A DNA stretch of 64,000 nt, taken from positions 62,001 through 126,000 of the forward strand of contig JADJHJ010000009.1 of the NCBI GenBank assembly GCA_016707605.1, read 5' to 3'. Position numbers and translations under genes: made by a program. The notes beneath the pieces were generated by a model, which ran no database searches, was not told the DNA's origin, and worked only from the letters and a program-made list of their open reading frames with translations. Shown in pieces: positions 16,450-24,186 of the stretch (position 1 is its first letter; each line of letters starts with the position of its first letter). The stretch comes from Candidatus Promineofilum glycogenicum (GTDB lineage: Bacteria; Chloroflexota; Anaerolineae; Promineifilales; Promineifilaceae).

Positions 16450-17292
16450 CTACTCGACCTGGTAAGTCTCGTCCTCGAGGTTGTAGACCACGCGGTAGGC
16501 GACTTTGGCGCTGGGAGCCGGCGGGGCCTTGCGGTGGGCCACGGCCTCATCGGTGCCCGGGACGGGCCGGCGGTCGTCGGCGGCCGGCTGGATGCGGCGG
16601 TGGGCCACGGCCTCGTCGGCTCCCGGATTGGGCCGGCGGTCGTCGGCGGCGGGCTGGATGCGCAGGTGGGCCACGGCCTCATCAGCGCCCGGATTGGGAC
16701 GGCGGTCGTCGGCGGCGGGCTGGATGCGGAGGTGGGCGGCGGCCTCGTCGGCGGCCGGAAGGGGGCGGCGCTCATCGGCGTCCGGGATGGGCCGGCGGTC
16801 GTCGGCGGCGGGCTGGATGCGGCGGTGGGCGGCGGCCTCGTCGGCAACCGGCAGGGGCCGGCGCTCATCGGCAACCGGGATGGGGCGGCGCTCATCGGCG
16901 TCCGGGATGGGGCGGCGCTCGTCGGCGGCGGGCTGGATGCGGAGGTGGGCGGCGGCCTCGTCGGCTTCCGGCAGGGGCCGCCGCTCATCAGCAACCGGGA
17001 TGGGGCGGCGCTCATCAGCATCCGGGATGGGCCGGCGGTCGTCGGCGGCGGGCTGGATGCGGCGGTGGGCGGCGGCCTCGTCGCGCTCATCGGCAACCGG
17101 GATGGGGCGACGCTCATCAGCGTCCGGGATGGGCCGGCGGTCGTCGGCGGCGGGCTGGATGCGGCGGTGGGCCTCGACCTCGTACTCACCCTCGACCATC
17201 CGGTCCAACAGCGCCTGCTCCTCATCGCTCAGCGTGGCCCGCAGGGCCGACAGCTTCTTGAACAATCCCTTCGCTACCAATTTCTCGTCCAT
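16450..17292 (-). CDS. Nonapeptide-repeat protein of unknown function
   Basis: A 280-residue protein not recognised as any family. Residues 1-40 form a charged, probably helical head (KLSALRATLSDEEQALLDRM). Residues 41-250 are built from a 9-residue unit DERRPIPVA with variants (DDRRPIPDA, DERRPLPEA, DDRRPNPGA; 13 copies), interrupted seven times by AHRRIQPAA or AHLRIQPAA units, themselves the same nonamer with a 4-residue insertion (AAAH or AVAH). A non-repeat tail (KVAYRVVYNLEDETYQVE) closes it. There is no Cys, signal peptide or membrane helix. AGGAGA precedes the ATG by 7 nt, and a promoter with a Crp-like operator lies upstream, supporting this frame among several open frames. It could be a disordered scaffold, a metal/polyanion binder or a multicore precursor. 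Confidence 0.75.
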   Translation of the reverse strand: MDEKLVAKGLFKKLSALRATLSDEEQALLDRMVEGEYEVEAHRRIQPAADDRRPIPDADERRPIPVADERDEAAAHRRIQPAADDRRPIPDADERRPIPVADERRPLPEADEAAAHLRIQPAADERRPIPDADERRPIPVADERRPLPVADEAAAHRRIQPAADDRRPIPDADERRPLPAADEAAAHLRIQPAADDRRPNPGADEAVAHLRIQPAADDRRPNPGADEAVAHRRIQPAADDRRPVPGTDEAVAHRKAPPAPSAKVAYRVVYNLEDETYQVE

Positions 17293-17354
17293 CTCACTGT
17301 CTCCTGTCTCGACTGGTCTGCTCTCTCATGGATTCGTTTCTCAACACTGAGTGG

Positions 17355-17398
17355 ACTATAGCAGGGGTGGCCCTACCCCGTCTGTCACAATGGCGACA
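17355..17398 (-). promoter_or_regulatory. Crp-like operator and extended -10 promoter
   Basis: A 16-bp palindrome TGTCGCCATTGTGACA (minus strand, 17398-17383) is centred about 42 bp upstream of the start expected from the extended -10 TGC-TATAGT (17363-17355). That is class II activator geometry. The Crp/Fnr-type regulator gene lies directly upstream on the same strand. A second small palindrome (GGGGT/ACCCC) lies between them. Confidence 0.55.
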
Positions 17399-17439
17399 CA
17401 GAGAGAAAACGGAGGAAATTGGCTGTACCCAAATCGGGG

Positions 17440-18153
17440 CTAGAGGATGCTTTGTTCTTCAATGTGCAACAATTCGGCCCGCTTGAGGAGCATAATCCGG
17501 CCCCGGCCGGTCAGCAGCCAGCCGGCGCGCCGCCAGTCGCCCAGGAAGCGGGCCACCGTCTGGCGCGTCAGGCCGGTGCGCTGGGCCAACTCTTCCTGCG
17601 AGAGGGTGACGTACCCCCTGTCGGCCGTCTGCCGGTCGACCTCATCCATCTCGCGCAGGATGCGGGCCACGCGGGCCGGCGCGTTTAGGAAGGCCAGCGC
17701 GCTCTCGCGATTGTTGGAGGCGGCCAGCCGGGCCACAGCGATCCCCAGCATCCGGCGCACCAGCCGCGGCTCTTCATCGAGGAGAGCCATGAAAGCCGGG
17801 CGCGGGATTTCCAGCATGGCGCTGGGAGCGCGGGCCACAGCGCTGGTGGAGCGGGGGAGATGGTTGATAAGCGCGTTCTCCCCGAACAGGTCGCCGTCGC
17901 GCATCTGGGTGATGGTCAGCTCGCGGCCGTCGGCGCTGTTGAGAACGATGTCGATCCAGCCGGTACAGACGACAAAGGCCGATTGAGCCGGGTCGCCCTG
18001 TAGGAACAGGAAGTCGCCGCGGCTGAACTCTCGCCAGCGGCCGGCGCGGGCCAGGGTCAGCAAACCAGTTTGGCTCACTTCCTGGAGCAAGGGCACACAC
18101 GACAGATAGTGGAGATGGGTCAATTCCTGGCCGTGGTCGAGTGTGGCGGTCAT
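17440..18153 (-). CDS. Crp/Fnr family transcriptional regulator
   Basis: A 237-residue regulator. The N-terminal cyclic-nucleotide-binding beta-barrel covers about residues 20-140 (GDFLFLQGDPAQSAFVVCTG, GDLFGENALINHLPRSTSAV); the barrel phosphate-binding cassette resembles GENAL..RSTSAV. A dimer helix follows, then a winged helix-turn-helix (LSQEELAQRTGLTRQTVARF, about 185-205). There is no Cys cluster for an Fnr iron-sulphur centre, so a nucleotide is the likely ligand. It lies 3 bp after the MFS-cNMP gene and upstream of the repeat-protein gene. Confidence 0.92.
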   Translation of the reverse strand: MTATLDHGQELTHLHYLSCVPLLQEVSQTGLLTLARAGRWREFSRGDFLFLQGDPAQSAFVVCTGWIDIVLNSADGRELTITQMRDGDLFGENALINHLPRSTSAVARAPSAMLEIPRPAFMALLDEEPRLVRRMLGIAVARLAASNNRESALAFLNAPARVARILREMDEVDRQTADRGYVTLSQEELAQRTGLTRQTVARFLGDWRRAGWLLTGRGRIMLLKRAELLHIEEQSIL

Positions 18154-18156
18154 CGC

Positions 18157-19956
18157 TTACGCCTCCGGCGCGTTGGTGCGCAGGTCGCGCAGGTCGCTCT
18201 GGTCGAGCGCGGCAAAGCGCGGCAAGACGGTGCTGCTGACGACGCTCAGGCGCGAGGTCATGGTTTCCAGCACCAGCGAACTGAATTGGGGGTTGCTCAT
18301 CATCTCGCGCAGCGTGGCCGCGGGAACCTGCATGAGTTGCATATTCTCGTCGGCCACAACGTCGGCCGTGCGCGCCGAGCCGGTCAGGGCGGCGATTTCG
18401 CCAAAGAAGTCGCCGGCCAGCAGCGGGTTCAGCACGCGGAAGCTGCCGTCACTGTCCTCAAAGCCGGCCACAGCCCGCCCGGCCAGGACAAAGTAAGCCT
18501 TGTCGCTCTTCTCGCCGCGGCGGACGATAGCCGTGCCGCCGGGCACGGGGATGACGACCGCGTGCGCGGCCAGCACGTCGCGCTCGCGCGGGGCCAGGTT
18601 GCACAGGGTTGGGATCAGGTCGACCAGGGTGTTGGCGTCGGCGGCCAGGGCGGCGCGACCGGGGCCGAGCCGTGGCGCGGCCGGTGCGCCGCGCAGCAGG
18701 GCCAGCGAGCGCTTCCAGGCGGCGGCATCGTCGCGCAGCCCGGGCAGCACCAGCACCAGCAGGCCGCCGACCAACAGAATGATGCCGCTGATCAGGAACA
18801 TCACCCGCACGTCGATAAAGTCAGCCAGACCGGCCAGGCCCATGCCGGCCAGAAAGACGACGTCGCGGGCCACGAAGTAGGCGCTGTTGACCCGGCCGCG
18901 CATCTCGCGGGGGGTGTTGCGCTGCAAGATGAGACGGCCGCCGATGGCCGAGGGCGCGTTGGCGAAGCCGGACAGGGCAATGACGACCATGGCCAGCGGG
19001 ATGGACGTCAGCATGGCGTAGATCATAGTCAGGATGCCCATGCCGATCCAGCTCAGCGAGATCCACTGCCCCTCGCGCATCCGGTCGAAGATGCCGGCCA
19101 TGATCAGGCTACAGATGACAAAGGCCACTGACGTCAGCGCCTCTTGAATGCCATATTCAAACTCGGTCGCGCCCAGTGCCCGGTCGGAGAAGGGCAAGAG
19201 GAGCGAGTTGGACAGGCCATAAGAGATGAGGACAGGAATCAAAACGATGAAGAGCGAGCGCAAGACGGGCGTCTCGAACAGGAAACGCAGGCCGACGCGC
19301 AGATTGCGCACGACCATGGCCGCGCTGGCGTCGTCTTCTTCCACGTCCAGTGGCTTGACGGTGATGAGGGCGATGCACAGGGCCGAGACCAGGAAGCTGA
19401 TGGCGTCGATGTAGAAGGCCCAGTCGATATTGGCCGCCGAGGCGATGAGGCCCGACGCGGCGAAGCCGATGGCCGTGGAGCCGAAGGAGCTGATCGACAT
19501 CAGCGAGTTGGCCGCGGCCAGCTCCTTTTCCGGGGCCACTTCGGGCAGGACGCTCTCATGGGCCGGGTCATAGAACTGGGCGATGGCGCTGGTCAGGGCG
19601 ACGATGACGTAGAGCCAGGCGATGTGCTGCGCCACCAGGAAGGGGATGAGGGCGATGAGCACCGCCCGCAGCAGTTCGGTGATGATCATGATCCGCTTGC
19701 GGTCGTAGCGGTCGACGATGACCCCGGCGAAGAGGCCGACCAGCAAACTGGGCGCGGCGGTGGCGATCATCATCAGGCCGACACTGAGCGCCGAGCCGGT
19801 GAGGCGGTAGATGAGGATCGACGCCGCCAGCGAGGTCAGCGCCGTGCCGGCCGTGGAGACGAACTGGCCGGTCCACATCAGCCGGAAGTCGCGGTGGCGG
19901 AAGACGCTGTAGGGCGACGGCGGTTTGGCGAACAGGTCGGCCGGTGCGGTTGTCAT
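18157..19956 (-). CDS. MFS transporter with C-terminal cyclic-nucleotide-binding domain
   Basis: A 599-residue fusion. Residues 1-410 form a 12-helix major facilitator of the drug-exporter/DHA3 type (FRLMWTGQFVSTAGTALTSL, GLFAGVIVDRYDRKRIM loop 2-3 motif). After a linker, residues about 455-580 form a cNMP-binding barrel (IVRRGEKSDKAYFVLAGRAV, GDFFGEIAALTGSARTADVV). The family is also seen in Chloroflexi and actinobacteria; the substrate is unknown and the barrel presumably gates transport. AGGAGG precedes the ATG. The Crp-type gene follows 3 bp downstream, so both are likely one operon answering the same nucleotide. Confidence 0.9.
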   Translation of the reverse strand: MTTAPADLFAKPPSPYSVFRHRDFRLMWTGQFVSTAGTALTSLAASILIYRLTGSALSVGLMMIATAAPSLLVGLFAGVIVDRYDRKRIMIITELLRAVLIALIPFLVAQHIAWLYVIVALTSAIAQFYDPAHESVLPEVAPEKELAAANSLMSISSFGSTAIGFAASGLIASAANIDWAFYIDAISFLVSALCIALITVKPLDVEEDDASAAMVVRNLRVGLRFLFETPVLRSLFIVLIPVLISYGLSNSLLLPFSDRALGATEFEYGIQEALTSVAFVICSLIMAGIFDRMREGQWISLSWIGMGILTMIYAMLTSIPLAMVVIALSGFANAPSAIGGRLILQRNTPREMRGRVNSAYFVARDVVFLAGMGLAGLADFIDVRVMFLISGIILLVGGLLVLVLPGLRDDAAAWKRSLALLRGAPAAPRLGPGRAALAADANTLVDLIPTLCNLAPRERDVLAAHAVVIPVPGGTAIVRRGEKSDKAYFVLAGRAVAGFEDSDGSFRVLNPLLAGDFFGEIAALTGSARTADVVADENMQLMQVPAATLREMMSNPQFSSLVLETMTSRLSVVSSTVLPRFAALDQSDLRDLRTNAPEA

Positions 19957-19992
19957 GAGTTGGCCCCTCCTGGTGGCCCCCCGTTACTATGG

Positions 19993-21760
19993 TTACAAGC
20001 TTTCCAGTTCGTCCAGCCTGCGGGCCAGAGCGTCGTAGGCCAGTTGCCAGAAGGCCGGCGTGGCCACGTCGAAGCCGGCTTCCTGAAGGGCGCGGTATGG
20101 CTCGACCGACCCACCGTAGGACAGGAGCTTCATGTAGCGCGGCACGAACGCCTGGCCCTCCTGCTTATACTGCTCATAAAGCGCCAGCACGAGCAGTTGG
20201 CCGAAGCTGTAGGCGTAGGTGTAGAAGGGCGTGGCGTAGAAGTGAGGGATGCTGATCCACTCCCAGCGGAACTCGTCGGCTATCTCGACGGCGTCGCCGA
20301 ACTGGTGGCGCAAGTTGTCGAGGTAGGCGGCGCAGACCTCATCGGCGGTGGCTCCGGCCTGGATGAGCCGGTGGGCCTCGCGCTCGAACAGGGTGAAGTT
20401 AGCCTGGCGCTGCACGGTGACGTAGGCGTCATCGAGGGCGTAGGCCAGCATATCGCGGCGCACGGCCGGGTCGCGCTCGTCGCGCAGCAGGCGGTCGGTC
20501 AGCAGCATCTCGCTGAAGGTGGAGGCCGTCTCGGCCAGCGGCAGCGAGGGATAGTAAGTCAGCGGCGAGCGGCCGGCGGCCAACTGGCCGTGAATGGCGT
20601 GGCCGAACTCGTGGGCCAGCGTGGCCAGGTCGCGCGCCTTGCCGTCGTAGCTCATCAGCACCCACGGCGTTAGTTCAGGGGCCACCGAAGCGCAGAACGC
20701 GCCGCCGCGCTTGCCGGGGCGCGGCTCGGCGTCCACGTGGTCGGCGTCAATGACGCGCTGGACGAGTTCAGCCAACTGGGGAGCGAAGGCGTTGAGGCTG
20801 TCCAGGATGAGGCCGATGCCATCGGCGTAGGGGTAGTTGCGGTCGGCGGCGGCCAAGGGGGCGTAGATGTCGTAGCGGCGCAGCTTGTCCAGGCCCAGCC
20901 AACCGGCCTTCAGGCGGAAGTAGCGCTGGAAGAGGCTGTTGTTCCGGCGGCAAACGTCGAGCAGCACCTCGACCACGGCGTCGGGGATGTCGTTGTCCAG
21001 GTTGCGCGAGGAGATGGGCGAGGGGTAGCCGCGCAGCGTCTGCCCTTCCTCGTGCCAGTCGCGGACGACGTGGTTGTAGATCTGGGCCAGCACGGGGCTG
21101 TGGTCGGCGTAGACGCGATAATGCTCCTGATAGGCGGCGGCGCGCAGGTCGGGCGAGGGGTGGCGGTAGTAAGTGCTCAACTGGTCGCGGGTCAGTTGCT
21201 TCGTCTCGCCGTCCACTTCCAACCGGAAGGTGAAGGCGCTGACGATCATCTCGTACAGATTGGCGATGGCGTCGATGCCGTTGGTGTCCTTCAGGTTGAT
21301 GACCCGCTCTTCGGCTTCGCTGAGAGTGTAGGGCTGGAACTTGCGGGCGTTGGCGATGAAGTAGGCCAGGTCGCTGTCAGATGGCATCAGACGGGCGGCC
21401 GTCTCGTCGGGCAAAGCTCTCAGCCACAGGCTGAAGAAGAGGGTGCGATTCTCGATGGCGGTTAGCGCCTGGTCGATCCGGTCGCGGATGCTGAGTGAGG
21501 TCTGGTTCTGCGTGTCTTCGGAGAAGCGCAGGTAAGCATAGGCCCCCAACCGCCCCGCGCGGTGGGCAATGGCCTCATACTGGCGCAGGATGGCCAGGAA
21601 CTCATCCTGGGGCCAGCGCGTCGGTCAGACGTGCGCGTTGCGCCTCGAAGTCACTTACGGCCGTGTCAAGGTCGGCTAGAGCCGTAGCGATTGACTGTTC
21701 TATGGGTTCCGGCAGCAGGTCGGCCAGGCTCCACCGTTGGGGGTTTAGTGTATTGGTCAT
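19993..21760 (-). pseudogene. pepF: Oligoendopeptidase F (M3), interrupted by a 1-base frameshift
   Basis: The combined reading gives about 588 residues, the usual length. Residues 1-52 (start ATG 21760, MTNTLNPQRWSLADLLPEP) are in one frame; the rest, from DEFLAILRQYEAI, is in another. Removing one C from the CCCC run (GGGG at 21609-21612) restores a continuous frame. The metal site is intact: HEFGH (about residue 381) and the downstream Glu in ETASTFSEML. GGTGA precedes the ATG. It hydrolyses peptides of about 7-17 residues in the cytosol. The single lesion in a homopolymer in a well-kept gene favours a sequencing error over real decay. Confidence 0.88.
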
Positions 21761-21882
21761 TCTTCACCTTTCTCAGAGAGACTGTCAATATACATGAGTC
21801 AGCAGGAGGACACTGTATTGTAACTGACACCCTGGGTGATAGACGACACTCACTGCATGATTGGCTGGATTGCGGCGCGGGG

Positions 21883-21918
21883 AAAACAAAAAGGCCATAG
21901 TCCGAAAACTATGGCCTT
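21883..21918 (-). terminator. Intrinsic terminator of the tRNA-Met gene
   Basis: On the minus strand AAGGCCATAG / CTATGGCCTT (21918-21891) is a 10-bp stem with an 8-nt loop, followed by TTTTTGTTTT. It begins 5 nt after the tRNA 3' end. Confidence 0.95.
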
Positions 21919-21923
21919 CCAGG

Positions 21924-21995
21924 TAGCGGGGGCGCGATTCGAACGCGCGACCTCCGGGTTATGAGCCCGACGAGCTGCCTCTGCTCTACCCCGCA
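21924..21995 (-). tRNA. Initiator tRNA-fMet (anticodon CAT)
   Basis: A 72-nt cloverleaf: acceptor GCGGGG/CCCCGC, D stem GAGC/GCTC, anticodon loop CTCATAA, T arm GCGCG-TTCGAAT-CGCGC. Three consecutive G-C pairs close the anticodon stem (GGG/CCC) and the 1:72 position is unpaired (T:T), both marks of initiator rather than elongator tRNA. CCA is not encoded (CCT follows). A consensus promoter starts 14 bp upstream and a terminator follows directly, so it is a single-gene unit. Confidence 0.95.
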
Positions 21996-22008
21996 ACAAC
22001 AAGAACGG

Positions 22009-22036
22009 ATTATAGCGTGTTGGACGTCTTTGTCAA
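22009..22036 (-). promoter_or_regulatory. Consensus promoter of the initiator tRNA
   Basis: On the minus strand TTGACA (22036-22031) and TATAAT (22014-22009) are separated by 16 bp. The start would be about 7 nt before the mature tRNA. Confidence 0.9.
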
Positions 22037-22102
22037 CGGCAATCTGGCGGCGCGGGGGCGATCAAACGATTCTCTTACGGAAGGACGTCGCCGGCAGGCG
22101 CG

Positions 22103-22131
22103 TTGACATGTCCCTCATCCCGTCCTATAAT
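22103..22131 (+). promoter_or_regulatory. Consensus promoter of the TPP riboswitch operon
   Basis: TTGACA (22103-22108) and TATAAT (22126-22131) with exactly 17 bp between. Transcription would start near 22138, about 35 nt before the aptamer. It is divergent from the tRNA promoter. Confidence 0.92.
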
Positions 22132-22171
22132 CCTCTTGCGGTCGTTCAGGCGGCCGCCACAACTGAATCGT

Positions 22172-22262
22172 AGTCTTGCGGGTGCCCGGGCGACCGGGCT
22201 GAGATGCCGTTAGCGGCGAACCGCCTAACCTGATCCAGATAATGCTGGCGTAGGGAAATGAC
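22172..22262 (+). promoter_or_regulatory. TPP (thi-box) riboswitch aptamer
   Basis: The thi-box core is complete: GGGTGCC, GGCTGAGATG (22197-22206), ACCTGATCCAGATAATGC (22228-22245) and GCGTAGGGAAATG. It binds thiamine pyrophosphate. A GC-rich terminator begins 14 nt later, so binding should promote premature termination ahead of thiB. Confidence 0.97.
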
Positions 22263-22275
22263 GTTCAATCGTTTC

Positions 22276-22305
22276 GCGCGCCCCTGTTATCAGGGGCGCG
22301 CTTTT
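22276..22305 (+). terminator. Riboswitch-controlled terminator
   Basis: GCGCGCCCCTG (22276-22286), loop TTAT, CAGGGGCGCGC (22291-22301), then TTTTGTTT. The 11-bp perfect stem lies between the TPP aptamer and thiB. Confidence 0.95.
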
Positions 22306-22337
22306 GTTTGCGGGTTGAGCACAGTGCGAGAGAGTGA

Positions 22338-23396
22338 ATGATGAAATTCAAAACCATGTGGCTTCTATTGGCGTTGTTGGCGGTCGGGCTGCTGGCGGCC
22401 TGCGGCGGGGCGGGCGAGGCGGCCGAGGGCACGACCGTCCGCCTGATGACCCACGACAGCTTCGACATCAGCGCCGAGGTGCTGGCCGCGTTCGAGGCGG
22501 AGACGGGCATCACGGTCGAGGTGTTCAAGGCCGGCGACGGCGGCGAGGCGCTCAACAAGGCCATTCTGTCCAAGGACGCGCCGCTGGCCGACGTGTTCTA
22601 TGGCGTGGACAACACCTTCCTGCAGCGGGCGCTCGATAACGACATCTTCCTGCCCTACGAGTCGCCGGCGCTGGCCGACGTGCCCGACGCGCTGGAGCTG
22701 GACGCGCAACACCGCGCCCTGCCGGTCAACTACGGCGACGTCTGCCTCAATTACGACGTGGCCTGGTTCGCCGAGCGCGGTCTGCCGCCGCCGGATAGCC
22801 TGGAAGCGCTGGCCGACCCGGCCTACGCCGGCCTGACCGTGGCGCAGAACCCGGCCACCTCGACGCCGGGGCTGGCCTTCCTGCTGGCGACCATCGAGAG
22901 CTATGGCGAAGAGGGCTACCTCGACTACTGGCAGCGGCTGGTGGCTAACGACGTGTTGGTGGCCAACGGCTGGGAGGAGGCGTACTACACCCACTTCACC
23001 GCCGCCTCGGAGGGCGACCGGCCGATCGTCGTCAGCTACGCCAGCAGCCCGGTGGCCGAGGTCTACTTCGCCGAGACGCCGCCGGCCGCCGCGCCGACGG
23101 CGGCCGTCGTGGCCGATGGGACGTGCTTCCGGCAGATCGAGTTCGTCGGCATCCTGCGTGGCACGGCGGTCGAGAGCGGCGCGCAGCAGCTTGTTGACTT
23201 TATGTTAAGCGTGCCCTTGCAGGAGGACATCCCGCTCAAGATGTTCGTCTATCCGGCCAACGAAACGGCCGCACTGCCGGACGTGTTCGTCCAGCACAGC
23301 CGCACCCCGGCCGCGCCCGTCCAGATGGCCCCGGAGCGCATCGCCGCCAACCGCGAGGCGTGGATTCAGGCCTGGACGGAGACGGTCTTGCGCTAG
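22338..23396 (+). CDS. thiB: Thiamine ABC transporter substrate-binding lipoprotein
   Basis: A 352-residue lipoprotein: the N-terminus has a hydrophobic signal ending in the lipobox LLAAC, so the mature protein is anchored at the outer face of the membrane. The rest matches the ThiB/TbpA type of periplasmic protein (TVRLMTHDSFDISAEVL, PLADVFYGVDNTFLQRAL, LPVNYGDVCLNYD). The TPP riboswitch and terminator directly upstream strongly support thiamine or TPP as ligand. Its permease and ATPase genes are not next to it; they begin 3.4 kb downstream, beyond a DNA-repair block on the other strand. The ATG at 22341 is an equally possible start. Confidence 0.92.
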   Translation: MMKFKTMWLLLALLAVGLLAACGGAGEAAEGTTVRLMTHDSFDISAEVLAAFEAETGITVEVFKAGDGGEALNKAILSKDAPLADVFYGVDNTFLQRALDNDIFLPYESPALADVPDALELDAQHRALPVNYGDVCLNYDVAWFAERGLPPPDSLEALADPAYAGLTVAQNPATSTPGLAFLLATIESYGEEGYLDYWQRLVANDVLVANGWEEAYYTHFTAASEGDRPIVVSYASSPVAEVYFAETPPAAAPTAAVVADGTCFRQIEFVGILRGTAVESGAQQLVDFMLSVPLQEDIPLKMFVYPANETAALPDVFVQHSRTPAAPVQMAPERIAANREAWIQAWTETVLR

Positions 23397-23553
23397 GAGA
23401 GGGACACAGGTTACGGGGAGCGAGCACAGAGAATCTTTCGTGTCTCGTGTCCCTCTTTCCACCTGCAATTGTATCCGGTCGCTATATCCGGGTACATCCG
23501 GCCGGGCGCGGGGCGTGGTATGGTGGGGGCAACCCGACTTTGGAGTTACTCCC

Positions 23554-24186
23554 ATGAATGAAGAAGAACGCGCCGCCCAACTGGCGGCAATCCTGGAAGA
23601 GATTCGCGGGCTGACCGAATCGCCACTCTACGACTATCGCACCCTCAACCACTACAACCCGGTGCTTGGCGAGGGCAGCCCCATGGCCGAGATCGTCTTC
23701 ATCGGCGAAGCGCCGGGCGAAGTGGAGGCCAAGACGGGGCGGCCGTTCGTCGGCCCGGCCGGCCGCGTGCTCGATGGGCTGTTGGCCGACGCCGGGCTGA
23801 CCCGCGACGACATCTACATCACCAACGTCGTCAAGGATCGCCCGCCGGACAACCGCGACCCGCGCGTGAAGGAAGTTCGCCTCTACGCCCCCTTTCTGTG
23901 GCGGCAACTGGCGATCATCCAGCCGCGGGTGATCGTGCCTCTGGGTCGCCACGCGCTGGAGTTCGTGCGCAAACACTTCACCGGCTTCCCGGCCGAGGGG
24001 TCGGTCTCGACCCTCCACGGCACGGCCTACCCGGCCGAAGCGTCCTACGGCCGGGTGTTCATTATGCCCCTCTATCACCCGGCAGTCTTGTTCTATCGCG
24101 AAGACTTGAAAGAGGCGATGGCGACCGACTTCCGTCTGCTGGCCGAACTGCTGGCCAACCGTCAGCCGGCTGGTCCGTCGGCGTAG
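23554..24186 (+). CDS. Uracil-DNA glycosylase superfamily protein lacking Fe-S cysteines
   Basis: A 210-residue member of the UDG superfamily nearest to families 4/5. Motif 1 is GEAPGEVEAKTGRPFVGPAG (about residues 50-69) and motif 2 includes MPLYHPAVLF. Family 4 enzymes carry four Cys for a 4Fe-4S cluster; this protein has no Cys at all: the KCRPP position reads KDRPP and the later Cys position reads YAPFL. It is therefore an unusual cluster-free form that may still excise uracil. GGAG lies 9 nt before ATG 23554. It overlaps the end of the convergent HhH gene by 25 bp. Confidence 0.85.
   Translation: MNEEERAAQLAAILEEIRGLTESPLYDYRTLNHYNPVLGEGSPMAEIVFIGEAPGEVEAKTGRPFVGPAGRVLDGLLADAGLTRDDIYITNVVKDRPPDNRDPRVKEVRLYAPFLWRQLAIIQPRVIVPLGRHALEFVRKHFTGFPAEGSVSTLHGTAYPAEASYGRVFIMPLYHPAVLFYREDLKEAMATDFRLLAELLANRQPAGPSA

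Noticed and set aside
16405..17361. Long plus-strand and other minus-strand frames over the repeat-protein gene
   Set aside because: They result from the high-GC repeats. Only the 16450-17292 frame has a good Shine-Dalgarno, a promoter and non-repeat ends.
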